64,000 nt of DNA from Butyrivibrio fibrisolvens (GTDB lineage: Bacteria; Bacillota; Clostridia; Lachnospirales; Lachnospiraceae). Made by a program: the position numbers and the translations under genes. Of the stretch, positions 1 to 8,513 are shown in pieces (the stretch's first letter is position 1; each line of letters begins with the position of its first letter). Location: contig NZ_CP065800.1 of the NCBI RefSeq assembly GCF_023206215.1, positions 3,286,001-3,350,000 of the forward strand. The letters are read 5' to 3'. A model generated the notes under the pieces. That model made no database searches, was not told the origin of the DNA, and worked only from the letters and a program-made list of their open reading frames with translations.

Positions 1-99
1 GGCAAGATAACACATAGCTTCCGCCAGAGTTGACTTACCACAGCTTCCATGTCCAAGCAACACAACGTTACGAATCTTGTCAGTGGTGTAAACGTTCAT
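1..99 (-). CDS. EF-G-like translation factor GTPase, N-terminal fragment
   Basis: Only the first 33 codons are in the window; the gene runs off the left edge on the minus strand. The start ATG (97-99) has a strong GGAGGA ribosome site a few bases upstream (about 105-111). The peptide begins MNVYTTDKIRNVVLLGHGSC and carries a P-loop, GHGSCGKST, at about residues 16-24, followed by LAEA. This is the opening of elongation factor G and its paralogues in clostridia, ribosomal translocation GTPases in the cytoplasm. The fragment is too short to tell canonical FusA from an EF-G-like paralogue. The P-loop and the position of the start favour the EF-G superfamily clearly. Confidence 0.75.
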   Translation of the reverse strand, partial: MNVYTTDKIRNVVLLGHGSCGKSTLAEAMCYLA

Positions 100-500
100 A
101 TCCTGTCCTCCAGTATGTAATTATTTTGGGTAAAATGCAGATAAAACTAGATTCTCCTCCCACATGTCCCATGTATATATTTTACAAACTTTTGCCTTGT
201 ATGGCAAGAAAAATGTGCATTTGCAATAAAACGTTTTTTCAAATACTAGTGTTTTCTTATATATAATTATGATAAAATCTTAAATAAGTGAATAATAGTC
301 AAATTACATCAATATACTTTTAATATTTTTAATAATAAAAATATGACTTACTCAATATCGTACATAATTGTTATTGACCGATATTTACTGCAATAGTCAT
401 CACAGAAATATCTATTTTACAGTTGTCTTTCGCAGTTTAAAGTGTTATAGTATTAAAAATGTCATTTAATAAAAATCTTTGAATAATATCTGGACTTAAT
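100..500. other. AT-rich divergent intergenic region
   Basis: About 400 bp between the EF-G-like gene (minus) and tyrA (plus). It is strongly AT-rich from about 240 onward. I see no convincing ORF. It should carry both divergent promoters; only the tyrA-proximal one is recognisable. Confidence 0.5.
423..451 (+). promoter_or_regulatory. Sigma-A-type promoter for tyrA
   Basis: TTGTCT (423-428) and TATAGT (446-451) are separated by exactly 17 bp, about 50 bp upstream of the tyrA start. This is read from sequence only. Confidence 0.55.
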
Positions 501-1592
501 ATGGAAAACTTAACTTGTGGATTTATAGGACTTGGCCTTATCGGCGGATCTATGGCCAAGGCTCTCAAAAACGGCAACAAAAATCTTACTATAATAGCTT
601 ATGATGTAAACCTTGAAACCCTGGAGATGTCCCGCGCAGACGGCATCACAGACGAGATATGCACTGAAATAGATGAACGTTTTCTAAAATGTGACTATGT
701 CTTTTTGTGTGCACCTGTAAAGGTCAATATAGCCAATATTGATAAGATATGTAAATACTTAAAAGAAGATGCTATCCTGACTGACATAGGATCTGTAAAG
801 ACGAAGATCCATGAACGCATCCATGAACTTTCCCTTGATGATAAGTTCATAGGCGGTCATCCTATGGCAGGAACAGAGCGAATAGGGTATATCAATTCTA
901 AACCTATAATACTTGAAAATGCTTATTATATCCTTACCAAGACTCCAAAAACTTCTGATAAGAAGCTGAACGCATTCTACGATCTTGTCAAGAGTATGGG
1001 TGCCATTCCTCTTGTAATGGATCACAAGCAACATGACTATATCGTAGCTGCCATATCACATGTTCCTCATGTGATCTCAGCTTCACTTGTGAATCTTGTC
1101 AGGAATTCCGATTCTGAGAACGGCCTTATGAAGCTAACTGCAGCAGGCGGTTTTAAGGATATAACAAGGATCTCCTCTTCATCTCCTGTCATGTGGCAAC
1201 AGATATGTCTTACCAATACTGAGAATATTTCAAGCCTTTTGGGAAAATATATAGATTCTCTTCAGGATATCAAAGATAAGATCGACAAGGGTGATGGAGA
1301 CAGCATTATAAGTTTTTTCAAAGATGCAAGAGAATACCGCGAATCCTTCATCGACTCTTCAGGCGGACCTATCAAAAAGGTATATACCATTCATATTGAT
1401 ATTGCCGATCAGCCCGGCGTCCTTGCCACAGTTGCTACGCTCCTTGCTGTTCACAATATCAACATCAAGAATATTGGCATTATTCATAACCGCGAGTACC
1501 AAAGCGGAAGTCTGCAGATAGAGTTTGGAGATGAGCACGATCAGCTCGAATCTATCGCACTTCTTAAGTCACATGGCTATATCGTTAACTGA
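501..1592 (+). CDS. tyrA: Prephenate dehydrogenase with C-terminal ACT domain
   Basis: Oxidises and decarboxylates prephenate to 4-hydroxyphenylpyruvate in tyrosine synthesis, in the cytoplasm. The 363-residue protein starts with an NAD-binding Rossmann motif GLGLIGGSMAKAL (about 10-22). The family motif GGHPMAGTE and the helix ISHVPHVISASLV with conserved histidines follow. A C-terminal ACT domain (about 295-363, beginning YTIHIDIADQPGVLATVA) fits feedback control by tyrosine. Length and domain order match Firmicute TyrA. The ribosome site is weak. aroA follows 187 bp downstream, so the two form a small shikimate/aromatic group, though the gap is large enough for separate transcription. Confidence 0.93.
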   Translation: MENLTCGFIGLGLIGGSMAKALKNGNKNLTIIAYDVNLETLEMSRADGITDEICTEIDERFLKCDYVFLCAPVKVNIANIDKICKYLKEDAILTDIGSVKTKIHERIHELSLDDKFIGGHPMAGTERIGYINSKPIILENAYYILTKTPKTSDKKLNAFYDLVKSMGAIPLVMDHKQHDYIVAAISHVPHVISASLVNLVRNSDSENGLMKLTAAGGFKDITRISSSSPVMWQQICLTNTENISSLLGKYIDSLQDIKDKIDKGDGDSIISFFKDAREYRESFIDSSGGPIKKVYTIHIDIADQPGVLATVATLLAVHNINIKNIGIIHNREYQSGSLQIEFGDEHDQLESIALLKSHGYIVN

Positions 1593-1779
1593 TAATTGTA
1601 CTATCTCGTTTATATTCATCCAATATAACAGATATACAAAGTTATAGATATACAAGCTTACAGCTAAAGCCATCTTGATTATGATAAGTTCAGACCAAAC
1701 ATACCTATATACTTATAGGTGTATATCATGACTATTAAATCAATGCAATAAATATAATCTCACAATAAGGCAGGTTACT

Positions 1780-3114
1780 ATGATCAAATTAACAAGTGCA
1801 CCAAAACCACTCAAAGGTGAGGTATACGTCCCCGGAGATAAGTCCATCTCCCATCGCAGCATTATGTTCGCTGCTCTTGCAGAAGGCACCTCACAGATTA
1901 CAGGCTTCCTTGAAGGTGCCGACTGTCTGTCAACAATTGATTGTTTCAGGAAGATGGGAGTACTCATCGAGCGCTCCGACAGGCCGCTTAACGGCGTTCC
2001 TACTATCACCGTACATGGACAGGGACTTCATGGACTAAAAGAGCCTACAACTACTCTATATACCGGTAACAGCGGTACAACCACAAGACTCATGTCAGGA
2101 ATCCTTGCTGCCCAGAAATTCGACACCGATATCACCGGTGACGAATCTATTGAAAAAAGACCCATGGGCAGGATCATAAGACCTCTGTCAGACATGGGTG
2201 CAAGCGTCACAAGCGTTAAAGATAACGGATGCTGCCCTCTTCACATAGAAGGCGGTCATAACCTTCGCGGAATCGTATACCATAATCAGGTAGCTTCTGC
2301 TCAGGTCAAGTCCTGTATTCTCCTTGCCGGACTCTATGCTCAGGGAGATACTGTAGTCCACGAGCCTGCTCTATCCAGAAACCATACCGAGATCATGTTA
2401 AGGTACTTTGGCGTAGATGTTCACAATGACGCTACACGCTACGGCCCATCCGCAGCCGTACTTCATCCTGGAATGCCACTGTATGGAAGAAAGATCAATG
2501 TCCCCGGAGACATAAGCTCAGCTGCATACTTTATAGCAGCCGCTCTCCTCGTACCGGGATCAGAAGTCCTTATACATAACGTTGGCATAAACGGAACACG
2601 TGCAGGATTCCTTGCTGCTCTCAAGCAGATGGGGGCTGATATTACACTTCTTAATGAAAATAATGACATGGAGCCAAGAGCTGATATCCTTGTAAGATAC
2701 TCAGAACTAAAAAGCCCCAACAATGATACCTTTGAACTTGGCGGCAAGATGATACCTACTATGATCGATGAGATCCCGATGTTTGCAGTCCTTGCAGCAG
2801 TAGCTAATTGCAAGACTATTATAAAAGATGCTGCTGAGCTCAAAGTCAAGGAAAGTAACAGAATCGATGCTATAGTTGATAATCTTAAAGCTATGGGCGC
2901 AGATATCACTGCTACAGAAGATGGTATGATCATAAATGGCGGCAAACCTCTTCACGGCGCTGTCATTGATTCTCACAAGGATCACAGAATCGCCATGAGC
3001 TTTGCTATAGCATCACTTGTAGCAAATGGCGAGACCAAGATCAAGGATGAGAAGTGCGTAGATATCTCCTATCCTACTTTCTTCAGAGACTTTAACAATC
3101 TTAAGAACAATTAA
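1780..3114 (+). CDS. aroA: 3-phosphoshikimate 1-carboxyvinyltransferase (EPSP synthase)
   Basis: Transfers enolpyruvyl from PEP to shikimate-3-phosphate, the sixth step of the shikimate pathway. The 444-residue length is typical. Motifs in order: PGDKSISHRSIMFAALAEG near the N-terminus, GNSGTTTRLMSG around residue 95, SRNHTEIML, DEIPMFAVLA, LKVKESNRIDAI and HKDHRIAMSFAIA near the C-terminus; together they cover both lobes of the inverse alpha/beta barrel. The start follows AAGGCAGG. It sits downstream of tyrA and is followed by a repeat copy and then a terminator-like hairpin. The identification is secure. Confidence 0.96.
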   Translation: MIKLTSAPKPLKGEVYVPGDKSISHRSIMFAALAEGTSQITGFLEGADCLSTIDCFRKMGVLIERSDRPLNGVPTITVHGQGLHGLKEPTTTLYTGNSGTTTRLMSGILAAQKFDTDITGDESIEKRPMGRIIRPLSDMGASVTSVKDNGCCPLHIEGGHNLRGIVYHNQVASAQVKSCILLAGLYAQGDTVVHEPALSRNHTEIMLRYFGVDVHNDATRYGPSAAVLHPGMPLYGRKINVPGDISSAAYFIAAALLVPGSEVLIHNVGINGTRAGFLAALKQMGADITLLNENNDMEPRADILVRYSELKSPNNDTFELGGKMIPTMIDEIPMFAVLAAVANCKTIIKDAAELKVKESNRIDAIVDNLKAMGADITATEDGMIINGGKPLHGAVIDSHKDHRIAMSFAIASLVANGETKIKDEKCVDISYPTFFRDFNNLKNN

Positions 3115-3116
3115 CT

Positions 3117-3187
3117 GATGTAAAGGTTCAAATAGATGAAGCTTGCGACATCAATTCCGGTATGAAAACGGTATATTTTCATACCTC
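3117..3187 (-). repeat. Hairpin/pseudoknot leader repeat, copy 1 (partial)
   Basis: About 70 bp resembling the repeat at 8514-8605 (shared blocks around GGTTC, GATGRAGCTYGCGACA and a closing hairpin TATGAAAA/TTTTCATA). It lacks the cctcatg end that overlaps the ribosome site in the better copies. It lies in the aroA-PilZ gap and precedes no start codon, so it is probably a non-functional or mobile copy. Confidence 0.55.
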
Positions 3188-3202
3188 CAACTTTGAATCA
3201 AG

Positions 3203-3250
3203 AAAAGTGGTACAACTAAGATAAACATCCTAGCTGCACCACTTTTTATT
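3203..3250 (+). terminator. Rho-independent terminator after aroA
   Basis: AAAAGTGGT (3203-3211) pairs with ACCACTTTT (3238-3246), followed by a T-rich tail. The loop is long (26 nt). The flanking A-tract lets it serve the convergent PilZ gene too. Confidence 0.6.
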
Positions 3251-3325
3251 TATAACAAAATAAACATGTTCATACAGTATAAGCCTAAGAAGCGATAATG
3301 CTTGGCTTAAATCTCTCTAAAATAC

Positions 3326-3691
3326 TTACTCTTCGTCATCATCATCGTCATGAGGTACCAGCTCTTCTACTGTCTCATAGACTGCTATACGCTGCCTGTC
3401 AGAATCAGGCATTCCTATGAAGATGCATCCATAATTATAGGTATCATCTTCTCTTTTTTCAGAACGAACTATCTGCAGGAATACATTGATAACCTCTTTG
3501 GTCCATATTGTAAGCTCTGCCTGATAGTTATCGCCTATCATAAGCTGTTTTGCGCAATTAAAACCCAATCCATGTCTTGAACAATTCTGAATATCAATAG
3601 CTACTTCAGATTCCGGACCATCACCACTAAGCGCCTTGAGCATAAGCTTTCCTGTCATTGATAATCTCTTACTCTTACGTCTCTCATTCAT
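3326..3691 (-). CDS. PilZ-domain c-di-GMP receptor
   Basis: A 121-residue stand-alone PilZ domain. The two c-di-GMP contact motifs are visible: RRKSKR (residues 4-9, the RxxxR element) and NCSRHG (36-41, the D/NxSxxG element). The remainder is predicted beta-barrel and ends in a run of Asp and Glu. Such proteins bind c-di-GMP and change a partner's activity in the cytoplasm. No partner is adjacent, but the window also encodes a diguanylate cyclase and a PelD-type receptor, so it may belong to the same network. The start has GGGAGA upstream. Confidence 0.85.
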   Translation of the reverse strand: MNERRKSKRLSMTGKLMLKALSGDGPESEVAIDIQNCSRHGLGFNCAKQLMIGDNYQAELTIWTKEVINVFLQIVRSEKREDDTYNYGCIFIGMPDSDRQRIAVYETVEELVPHDDDDDEE

Positions 3692-3735
3692 AATGTAATC
3701 TCCCGTATTTATTGATAATCGTGTTCTAAACCCAA

Positions 3736-3827
3736 CTTCATGTCACGTGCAAAGAAAGTGGCATTTGGTTCAAATTGTTGGAGCTCGCAGCACCATTTTG
3801 GATATGAAAATTGAATATTCTCATGCT
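3736..3827 (-). repeat. Hairpin/pseudoknot leader repeat, copy 2 (degenerate)
   Basis: Full-length relative of the copies at 6551-6633 and 8514-8605, ending about 45 bp upstream of the PilZ start. The final hairpin remains (ATGAAAA region). The segment that would pair with the hairpin loop has changed from CTCGCG to CACGTG, and the ribosome-site end reads CATGAAG, so the proposed pseudoknot is lost here. Confidence 0.6.
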
Positions 3828-3924
3828 TTGGCACACTCTAAGAAAACAGATCAGCTCCTATTTTTAATATATCGCAAATACGCATCAATGGCAAGTAATA
3901 TACGTTATTGCGTATTGCTTACCA

Positions 3925-4240
3925 TCATATAAACTCTATTTCCTTAAAACAGATCTCCTTATCAGCATCAAAGCATACTTCAATGCTGCACTTTGTCTCA
4001 CTCACTTTTCCCGGAAGCTCTATAACATATGACTTCCAATCAGTCTCGCCATCTGCAGATGATCCGCCAGATACAAAAGAATCTTTAGCTGATAATCTAA
4101 TATCTTTACTACTTTGGGATACAATATTCCCATCTTTTAAGATCATAACAGATACCTTACACTCGCTCTCTCCTTTAAGCGAAAGGCTTATCGCCTTTAA
4201 ATCCTCAATATCAAAATATTTAAAAGTTACCTTTGTATGA
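3925..4240 (-). pseudogene. Out-of-frame C-terminal domain of the GH43 enzyme
   Basis: This frame reads on directly from the GH43 gene after a shift at an A7 tract (T7 on the plus strand, 4241-4247). Removing one A makes the upstream frame continue as HYIKRIKNHTKVTFKYFDIE and on to DADKEICFKEIEFI, about 105 residues. It reads like the beta-sandwich accessory domain that closes related GH43 enzymes; the run FKYFD is a familiar element there (from memory). There is no good ribosome site for the internal ATG at 4146, so separate translation is unlikely. It could be a real disruption, a phase-variable tract, transcriptional slippage or a sequencing error. Confidence 0.7.
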
Positions 4241-5380
4241 TTTTTTTATTCTTTTAATATAGTGCTCTTTGGTATCAGGATCTTCATAGATATGAGGTTC
4301 TGACAGCATTCTATCGCTTTTTTCATGAAGACTGTCATTAGGAATATCAGGACTTGCAAGACCGCAGCAATAAGCACTATTTAGAACTCCCTTAGCCTTT
4401 ATCGTTCCCGATAATCCGCCCGATGTAACCTGAGCCTGCATAAAATCGCCATTTTCATCTATAATAAGCTTCTGTGCACATCCTTGTCTGCAACATTCTA
4501 TTCCATGAGTCTGCCTGTGATAGAAGATATAATAATCTCCATTTATCATGACAAGTCCTCCATGGTTATTGCCATAAGGCATAACAGGTTCTGTATTACC
4601 TTCATATCCAAGATCACAGTTACTTATAAGAACTCCCTTGTACTTATAACCTTCAAGCGGCTTATCCGATACAGCATAGCACAACTCATGCTTTTGCTCA
4701 CTCGAGTATACCATTACATACTTGTCATTTATTTTTCTGGGGCTTGATGCTTCATAGAAACTATGCCCTTCAAAACCGGTACCTTCAGAAACATTACCTC
4801 CCGGTATGATCGGGAATGGTCCACTTATGATCGTCTTCATATCAGACGCAAGTTCATATCCGATACTTGTAGGAGCAAAGGGAGATTTAAGTCCCCTGTA
4901 TTTCTCCGGAACAGGTCCTGGCATACAGAAGCCTACATATAAGTACACATGCCCATCATCCACCAAGACTCCGGGATCGAACATCTTATAATCATCATAT
5001 GCTGTTCCATCACTTCTTTGCACTTCACCATAGTAGGTAAAAGGGCCTGCAGGGCTTTCACTTTTTGCGATACGGCATACTTTCTGCCTGTTGGTATTAA
5101 AGTACAGATAGTATGCTCCGTCAATTCCTTTTACGCAGTCAGGTGCAGCCATTGCATCACCTTCAGTAAGATCCGGGCAGTCCTGTCTTCTAAAAGCTAC
5201 CGAATCGAGTCTGAAATCAGACAGATCATCTAAAGGAGCAGAATATACCATATAATCTCCTGCACAGTATCCTTTTTCTCCTCCTGCAAGATCATGCGAT
5301 CCGTATACATATAGTCTTCCTTCAAATACCCTGGGTTCTGCATCAGGGATATATTCATCAAGTGGTAAATATGGATTCAT
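4220..5380 (-). CDS. Glycoside hydrolase family 43 (arabinofuranosidase/xylosidase-like), truncated by frameshift
   Basis: A five-bladed propeller hydrolase of the GH43 type, acting on arabinose- or xylose-containing glycans. The three acidic residues can be located: Asp in PDAEPRVFEG (about 12, base), Asp in MFDPGVLVDDGHVYLY (about 134, modulator) and Glu in FYEASSPRKI (about 210, acid). There is no signal peptide, so it should be cytoplasmic and act on imported oligosaccharides. The frame stops early because of an A7 tract; the missing tail lies at 3925-4240. The start follows ATGAGGT. It is the last gene of the transporter-GH3-HAD-GH43 series. Specificity cannot be set from sequence alone. 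Confidence 0.85.
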   Translation of the reverse strand: MNPYLPLDEYIPDAEPRVFEGRLYVYGSHDLAGGEKGYCAGDYMVYSAPLDDLSDFRLDSVAFRRQDCPDLTEGDAMAAPDCVKGIDGAYYLYFNTNRQKVCRIAKSESPAGPFTYYGEVQRSDGTAYDDYKMFDPGVLVDDGHVYLYVGFCMPGPVPEKYRGLKSPFAPTSIGYELASDMKTIISGPFPIIPGGNVSEGTGFEGHSFYEASSPRKINDKYVMVYSSEQKHELCYAVSDKPLEGYKYKGVLISNCDLGYEGNTEPVMPYGNNHGGLVMINGDYYIFYHRQTHGIECCRQGCAQKLIIDENGDFMQAQVTSGGLSGTIKAKGVLNSAYCCGLASPDIPNDSLHEKSDRMLSEPHIYEDPDTKEHYIKRIKKSYKGNF

Positions 5381-5422
5381 TTTTTATTTTTACCTCATGT
5401 CATAAATTATTATTTAACTCCC

Positions 5423-5699
5423 ACTTGGACGGGCCGGCATCCCCAAAGTCTTTGCAGGGGCAGGCAGTATATAAATCATTTCCACGCTTTTTAATTGTTT
5501 TATAGAATTCATGAGCGTGATAGCTGTGGTTTTTATTCTGCCAGGGGTCCACCTGTCTGAGCGAAGCGAGTTTGGACCCCAGAAGAATAAAAAGCTACAG
5601 ATATCATGCCATGAATTCATAAAACGATTAACAGCGTGGAAATGATTTATATACTGCCTGCCCCTGCAAAGACTTTGGGGATGCCGGCCCGTCCAAGTG
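5423..5699. repeat. Giant palindrome, copy 1
   Basis: Left arm 5423-5550 and right arm 5574-5699 are near-perfect reverse complements around a 23-nt loop (5551-5573, containing CTGAGCGAAGCGAG). The outer ends are CACTTGGAC and GTCCAAGTG; the tip is GGGGTCC/GGACCCC. It fills the gap between GH43 and the HAD gene. The outer 60 bp of stem is almost uninterrupted, with mismatches in the inner third. It encodes no plausible protein. The tip and loop are shared with copies at 14227 and 62654. Confidence 0.95.
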
Positions 5700-5710
5700 C
5701 AAAGCTTGAA

Positions 5711-6544
5711 TTATTTAAGATTATCCATGAATTCTTCTATAAGACTTTGTTGGTATCCATCATCGAAGCTTCCGTCTGTAAATTTTGAAAGTGATTCTGT
5801 TCTAAGCTTTGTCCAGGACTGATTTTCTTTATTAACACATATAGGATAATATAATACGCCATTGGACTTAGCTGCTTTCATATCACCTACTGCATCTCCG
5901 CACATAAGGATATTTCTTTTGTCATAGCCTTTTTTGGCAATCTCACCGATACAGTATGCCTTACTGCCCATATCCTGAGTGCACAGAATATCTACATAGT
6001 CAAGGAGACCGAATCTCTCCCACTCAGCTTTGACAGCCTCGGGATTGGCGCTTGAAACAACTGCTATATCACAGTTTTTATGAATCTCTTCCAAAGTCTC
6101 TTTAACACCATCAAAGGGTTTAATCTCTTCCTTGGGGAGCTTTTCTATGCCTTCGTTGACAGCTCTGCTCCAGTTAAGAGCCTTGACAAAAATCTGACCG
6201 TTTGGGATCATAGCTTCTACTGCCCTATTACTAAGTTCAGGAGCTTCATCTGCCCATTTTACAAGCTTTTCAACACCTTCTATAGCTTTATATCTGTCAT
6301 TAACTTCTTTTAATGCAACTGCCAGGCCCTTGAAGCGGTTAATTCCTCTTGTCTTTGTAAAAAGGTTAACCCTGTTCCAGCTGGTAAGGATCTCATCCTG
6401 CCACTGTTCAAGGCCCCATTCTCTTACCATGCAAGGTCCAAAGCATCTATAATGCTTGATATTCATTGTATCCATAGCACATCCATCAGAGTCTATGCAT
6501 ACTATAAAATCTTTCTTTTTAGTAAATGAATCAAATAAAGACAT
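5711..6544 (-). CDS. HAD-superfamily phosphatase
   Basis: Cytoplasmic phosphatase or phosphotransferase of the haloacid dehalogenase fold, about 277 residues. Motif I is DSDGCAMDT (nucleophile and acid Asp, about residues 18-26), motif II is VVSSAN and motif IV is CGDAVGD. The long insertion between motifs I and II is a cap domain. I place the start at the second ATG (6544): the first (6556) is part of the ribosome site ATGAGG, and the downstream GH3 leader has the same arrangement. Its position between GH43 and GH3 genes suggests it dephosphorylates a sugar phosphate from the same pathway, but the substrate is unknown. Confidence 0.8.
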   Translation of the reverse strand: MSLFDSFTKKKDFIVCIDSDGCAMDTMNIKHYRCFGPCMVREWGLEQWQDEILTSWNRVNLFTKTRGINRFKGLAVALKEVNDRYKAIEGVEKLVKWADEAPELSNRAVEAMIPNGQIFVKALNWSRAVNEGIEKLPKEEIKPFDGVKETLEEIHKNCDIAVVSSANPEAVKAEWERFGLLDYVDILCTQDMGSKAYCIGEIAKKGYDKRNILMCGDAVGDMKAAKSNGVLYYPICVNKENQSWTKLRTESLSKFTDGSFDDGYQQSLIEEFMDNLK

Positions 6545-6550
6545 ACTTAA

Positions 6551-6633
6551 CCTCATGTCGCGAGTGACTAATGGTTCAGATTGATGGAGCTCGCGTCATC
6601 AATTTGAGTTTGAAAGTAGAACACCTTCAAACT
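6551..6633 (-). promoter_or_regulatory. Hairpin/pseudoknot leader repeat, copy 3 (HAD leader)
   Basis: Read on the minus strand it gives: hairpin TTTGAAGG/..CTTTCAAA; hairpin AATTGATG/CATCAATC with loop ACGCGAGCTC; then CTCGCG, complementary to CGCGAG in that loop; then ACATGAGG, the ribosome site of the HAD gene. The loop-to-downstream pairing is 6 bp. It lacks about 9 bp present in copy 4 between loop hairpin and CTCGCG. Confidence 0.65.
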
Positions 6634-6669
6634 TTTCCTTCCTAAATAAAAAACTTTTATACGCTATTA

Positions 6670-6769
6670 AATCCTTATTATGAAGTCTGTATACTATGAG
6701 GTATGTTGCAAATCTACCTTTGGGGCATTATCTCATACTATAGTATTCATAACCTTCATAATAAGGATT
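6670..6769. repeat. 100-bp hairpin between GH3 and HAD genes
   Basis: AATCCTTATTATGAAG (6670-6685) is exactly complementary to CTTCATAATAAGGATT (6754-6769), with further imperfect pairing inside (ATACTATGAG against CTCATACTATAG). It starts a few bases after the GH3 stop on the minus strand. No T-run follows, so a processing or mRNA-stability element is as likely as a terminator. Confidence 0.7.
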
Positions 6770-6782
6770 TGTATTATCTGTA

Positions 6783-8507
6783 TTAAAGTCTTGTATCCCA
6801 GCGGCCACACCATACAAGGTCATTGGCAGTGCCCTTAAACTCAGACTTACCTGTAAGCTTTTCTACAAGTGCATGCAGATATTCCTTGCTGTCACCGTAT
6901 GCATTGATATAAGTCTTCATCATAGGTATATCATACAGATGATTAGTATAGTTTAAAGATACTGCAATTGTAGGTACCTCTCCTGCAAACCATGGGTTCT
7001 GTGCTGAGTGAGATGCATCATAACACAGTCTTACATTATTGGTCTGAGCATATCCCTTCATGTTAACAACAAAGAGAACCACATCAGTATTTTCTTTAAA
7101 CTGCTCACGACCTTCATGTCCCATAACTCTGAACTTATTAAAAGGACTCTGCTTCTCCATCTCAAGCTCGTAGTAATCTTTAGGAGCAGTTACGTTAAAG
7201 CCTGCATCCTCAAGCTCTTTCACAAGCATAGCCTTAGCCTTATCAGCACCATTTAAAAGTGATACAGGAGCACTCTCTATAAAATAAAGACGAAGATTCT
7301 TCTTGGTAGAAGGATCAAGTGGAAGGATATTCTGTGTATCCTTAACAAGAGTTATACTCTCGTCAGCTGCCATTTCTGCCTTCTTATGATGCTCATCGCA
7401 TCCAACTACTGACAAACCTTCCTTTTCCGGGAACTTCATATTGTTAAGAGCAAGTTTTGCCTTAAGTCCCAGGATCCTAAGAACAGCATCATCAAGTCTT
7501 TCCTTGGATATTGTTCCATTCCTAAGAGCCTGTCTTATATAATCAATATCCTCAGAAGGATCATTGAAGAAAAGGATCATATCGCATCCTGCTGCAATAA
7601 CTCCGGGTATATAATCCTTCCTAGGCATAGTAGCTGTAAGTCCTACCATATGAGTAGCATCAGTAACGATAAGTCCATTAAAGCCAAGCTGCTCTCTAAG
7701 AAGGTTCTGAAGAAGCTCTTTAGAAAGAGTTGCAGGCATGATCTCAGAATCCTTGATATCAGGTCTGAACTTCTTGGAATAAGCCTTCTGGCAGATATGT
7801 CCCACCATGATACTGTCAAGACCAGCATCAATCAGAGACTTATATACATATCCGTAGCTTTCATCCCACTCATCAGTTGACAGATCATTACATCCCATTA
7901 CAAGATGCTGATCTCTTTCTTCTGATCCGTCTCCGGGGAAATGCTTGGCAGCGCAGGCGATTCCTCTCTTAGTATACTCATCCATATATGCAAGAGATCG
8001 ATCTGCAACAAGCTTTGGATCATCTCCGAAAGCTCTTGTATTTACTATAGTATTGCGCCAGTTAGAGACAACATCGCATACAGGAGCAAATGCCCAGTTA
8101 CAACCTATAGCACTAGCTTCATCAGCACCTACAGATGCCATAGCTCTTACAACGCTGTCTGTCTTAGCAGCTCCGCAGGCAGCACCGCTTGCTACCATAG
8201 TGCCTTCTGATACTGCGCCATTGCCACCAGCTTCTGTGTTAGCCGCAATAAGAACCGGAACCTTACTGTGCTCCTGGAAGTACTTGTTCTGCTCATATAT
8301 TTCTTCCAAAGTTCCGCCCTGCCAACGAACGCCACCTATATGATATTCATTTATAAGCTTTGAAAGACTCTCTTCATCTCTTTGAAGAGTCAGGTTTATG
8401 AAGAGCTGACCGATCTTTTCATCTTCAGTCATTGAACTAATAGTTTCATTGACCCAGGAAAGTTCTTCTTCGTTTAAATTAAAAGGTTTTTCTTTAAGAT
8501 TTACCAT
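6783..8507 (-). CDS. Glycoside hydrolase family 3, beta-N-acetylhexosaminidase-like
   Basis: A 574-residue cytoplasmic hydrolase with a GH3 TIM barrel in its first 350 residues. It has the hexosaminidase-type loop KHFPGDG (188-194) followed by a His at about 201, resembling the NagZ motif KHFPGHG..., and the nucleophile Asp in VTDATHM (about 283). A second alpha/beta domain follows to the C-terminus. The GDG in place of GHG, and the spacing of the His, differ slightly from NagZ, so activity on another sugar is possible. No signal peptide. The start ATG follows ATGAGGTAAGTA, at the end of the leader repeat that fills the gap to the transporter gene. Confidence 0.85.
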   Translation of the reverse strand: MVNLKEKPFNLNEEELSWVNETISSMTEDEKIGQLFINLTLQRDEESLSKLINEYHIGGVRWQGGTLEEIYEQNKYFQEHSKVPVLIAANTEAGGNGAVSEGTMVASGAACGAAKTDSVVRAMASVGADEASAIGCNWAFAPVCDVVSNWRNTIVNTRAFGDDPKLVADRSLAYMDEYTKRGIACAAKHFPGDGSEERDQHLVMGCNDLSTDEWDESYGYVYKSLIDAGLDSIMVGHICQKAYSKKFRPDIKDSEIMPATLSKELLQNLLREQLGFNGLIVTDATHMVGLTATMPRKDYIPGVIAAGCDMILFFNDPSEDIDYIRQALRNGTISKERLDDAVLRILGLKAKLALNNMKFPEKEGLSVVGCDEHHKKAEMAADESITLVKDTQNILPLDPSTKKNLRLYFIESAPVSLLNGADKAKAMLVKELEDAGFNVTAPKDYYELEMEKQSPFNKFRVMGHEGREQFKENTDVVLFVVNMKGYAQTNNVRLCYDASHSAQNPWFAGEVPTIAVSLNYTNHLYDIPMMKTYINAYGDSKEYLHALVEKLTGKSEFKGTANDLVWCGRWDTRL

Positions 8508-8513
8508 TACTTA

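Noticed and set aside
30..266. Open frame on the plus strand at the left edge
   Set aside because: It is antisense to the EF-G-like start and runs into AT-rich intergenic DNA; no ribosome site and no protein-like composition.
4484..5233. Plus-strand frames opposite the GH43 gene
   Set aside because: Shadow frames of the GH43 coding sequence; no independent support.
5414..5620. Open frame inside giant palindrome copy 1
   Set aside because: It reads across one arm and the loop of a structural repeat and has no ribosome site; both arms give mirror frames by symmetry.
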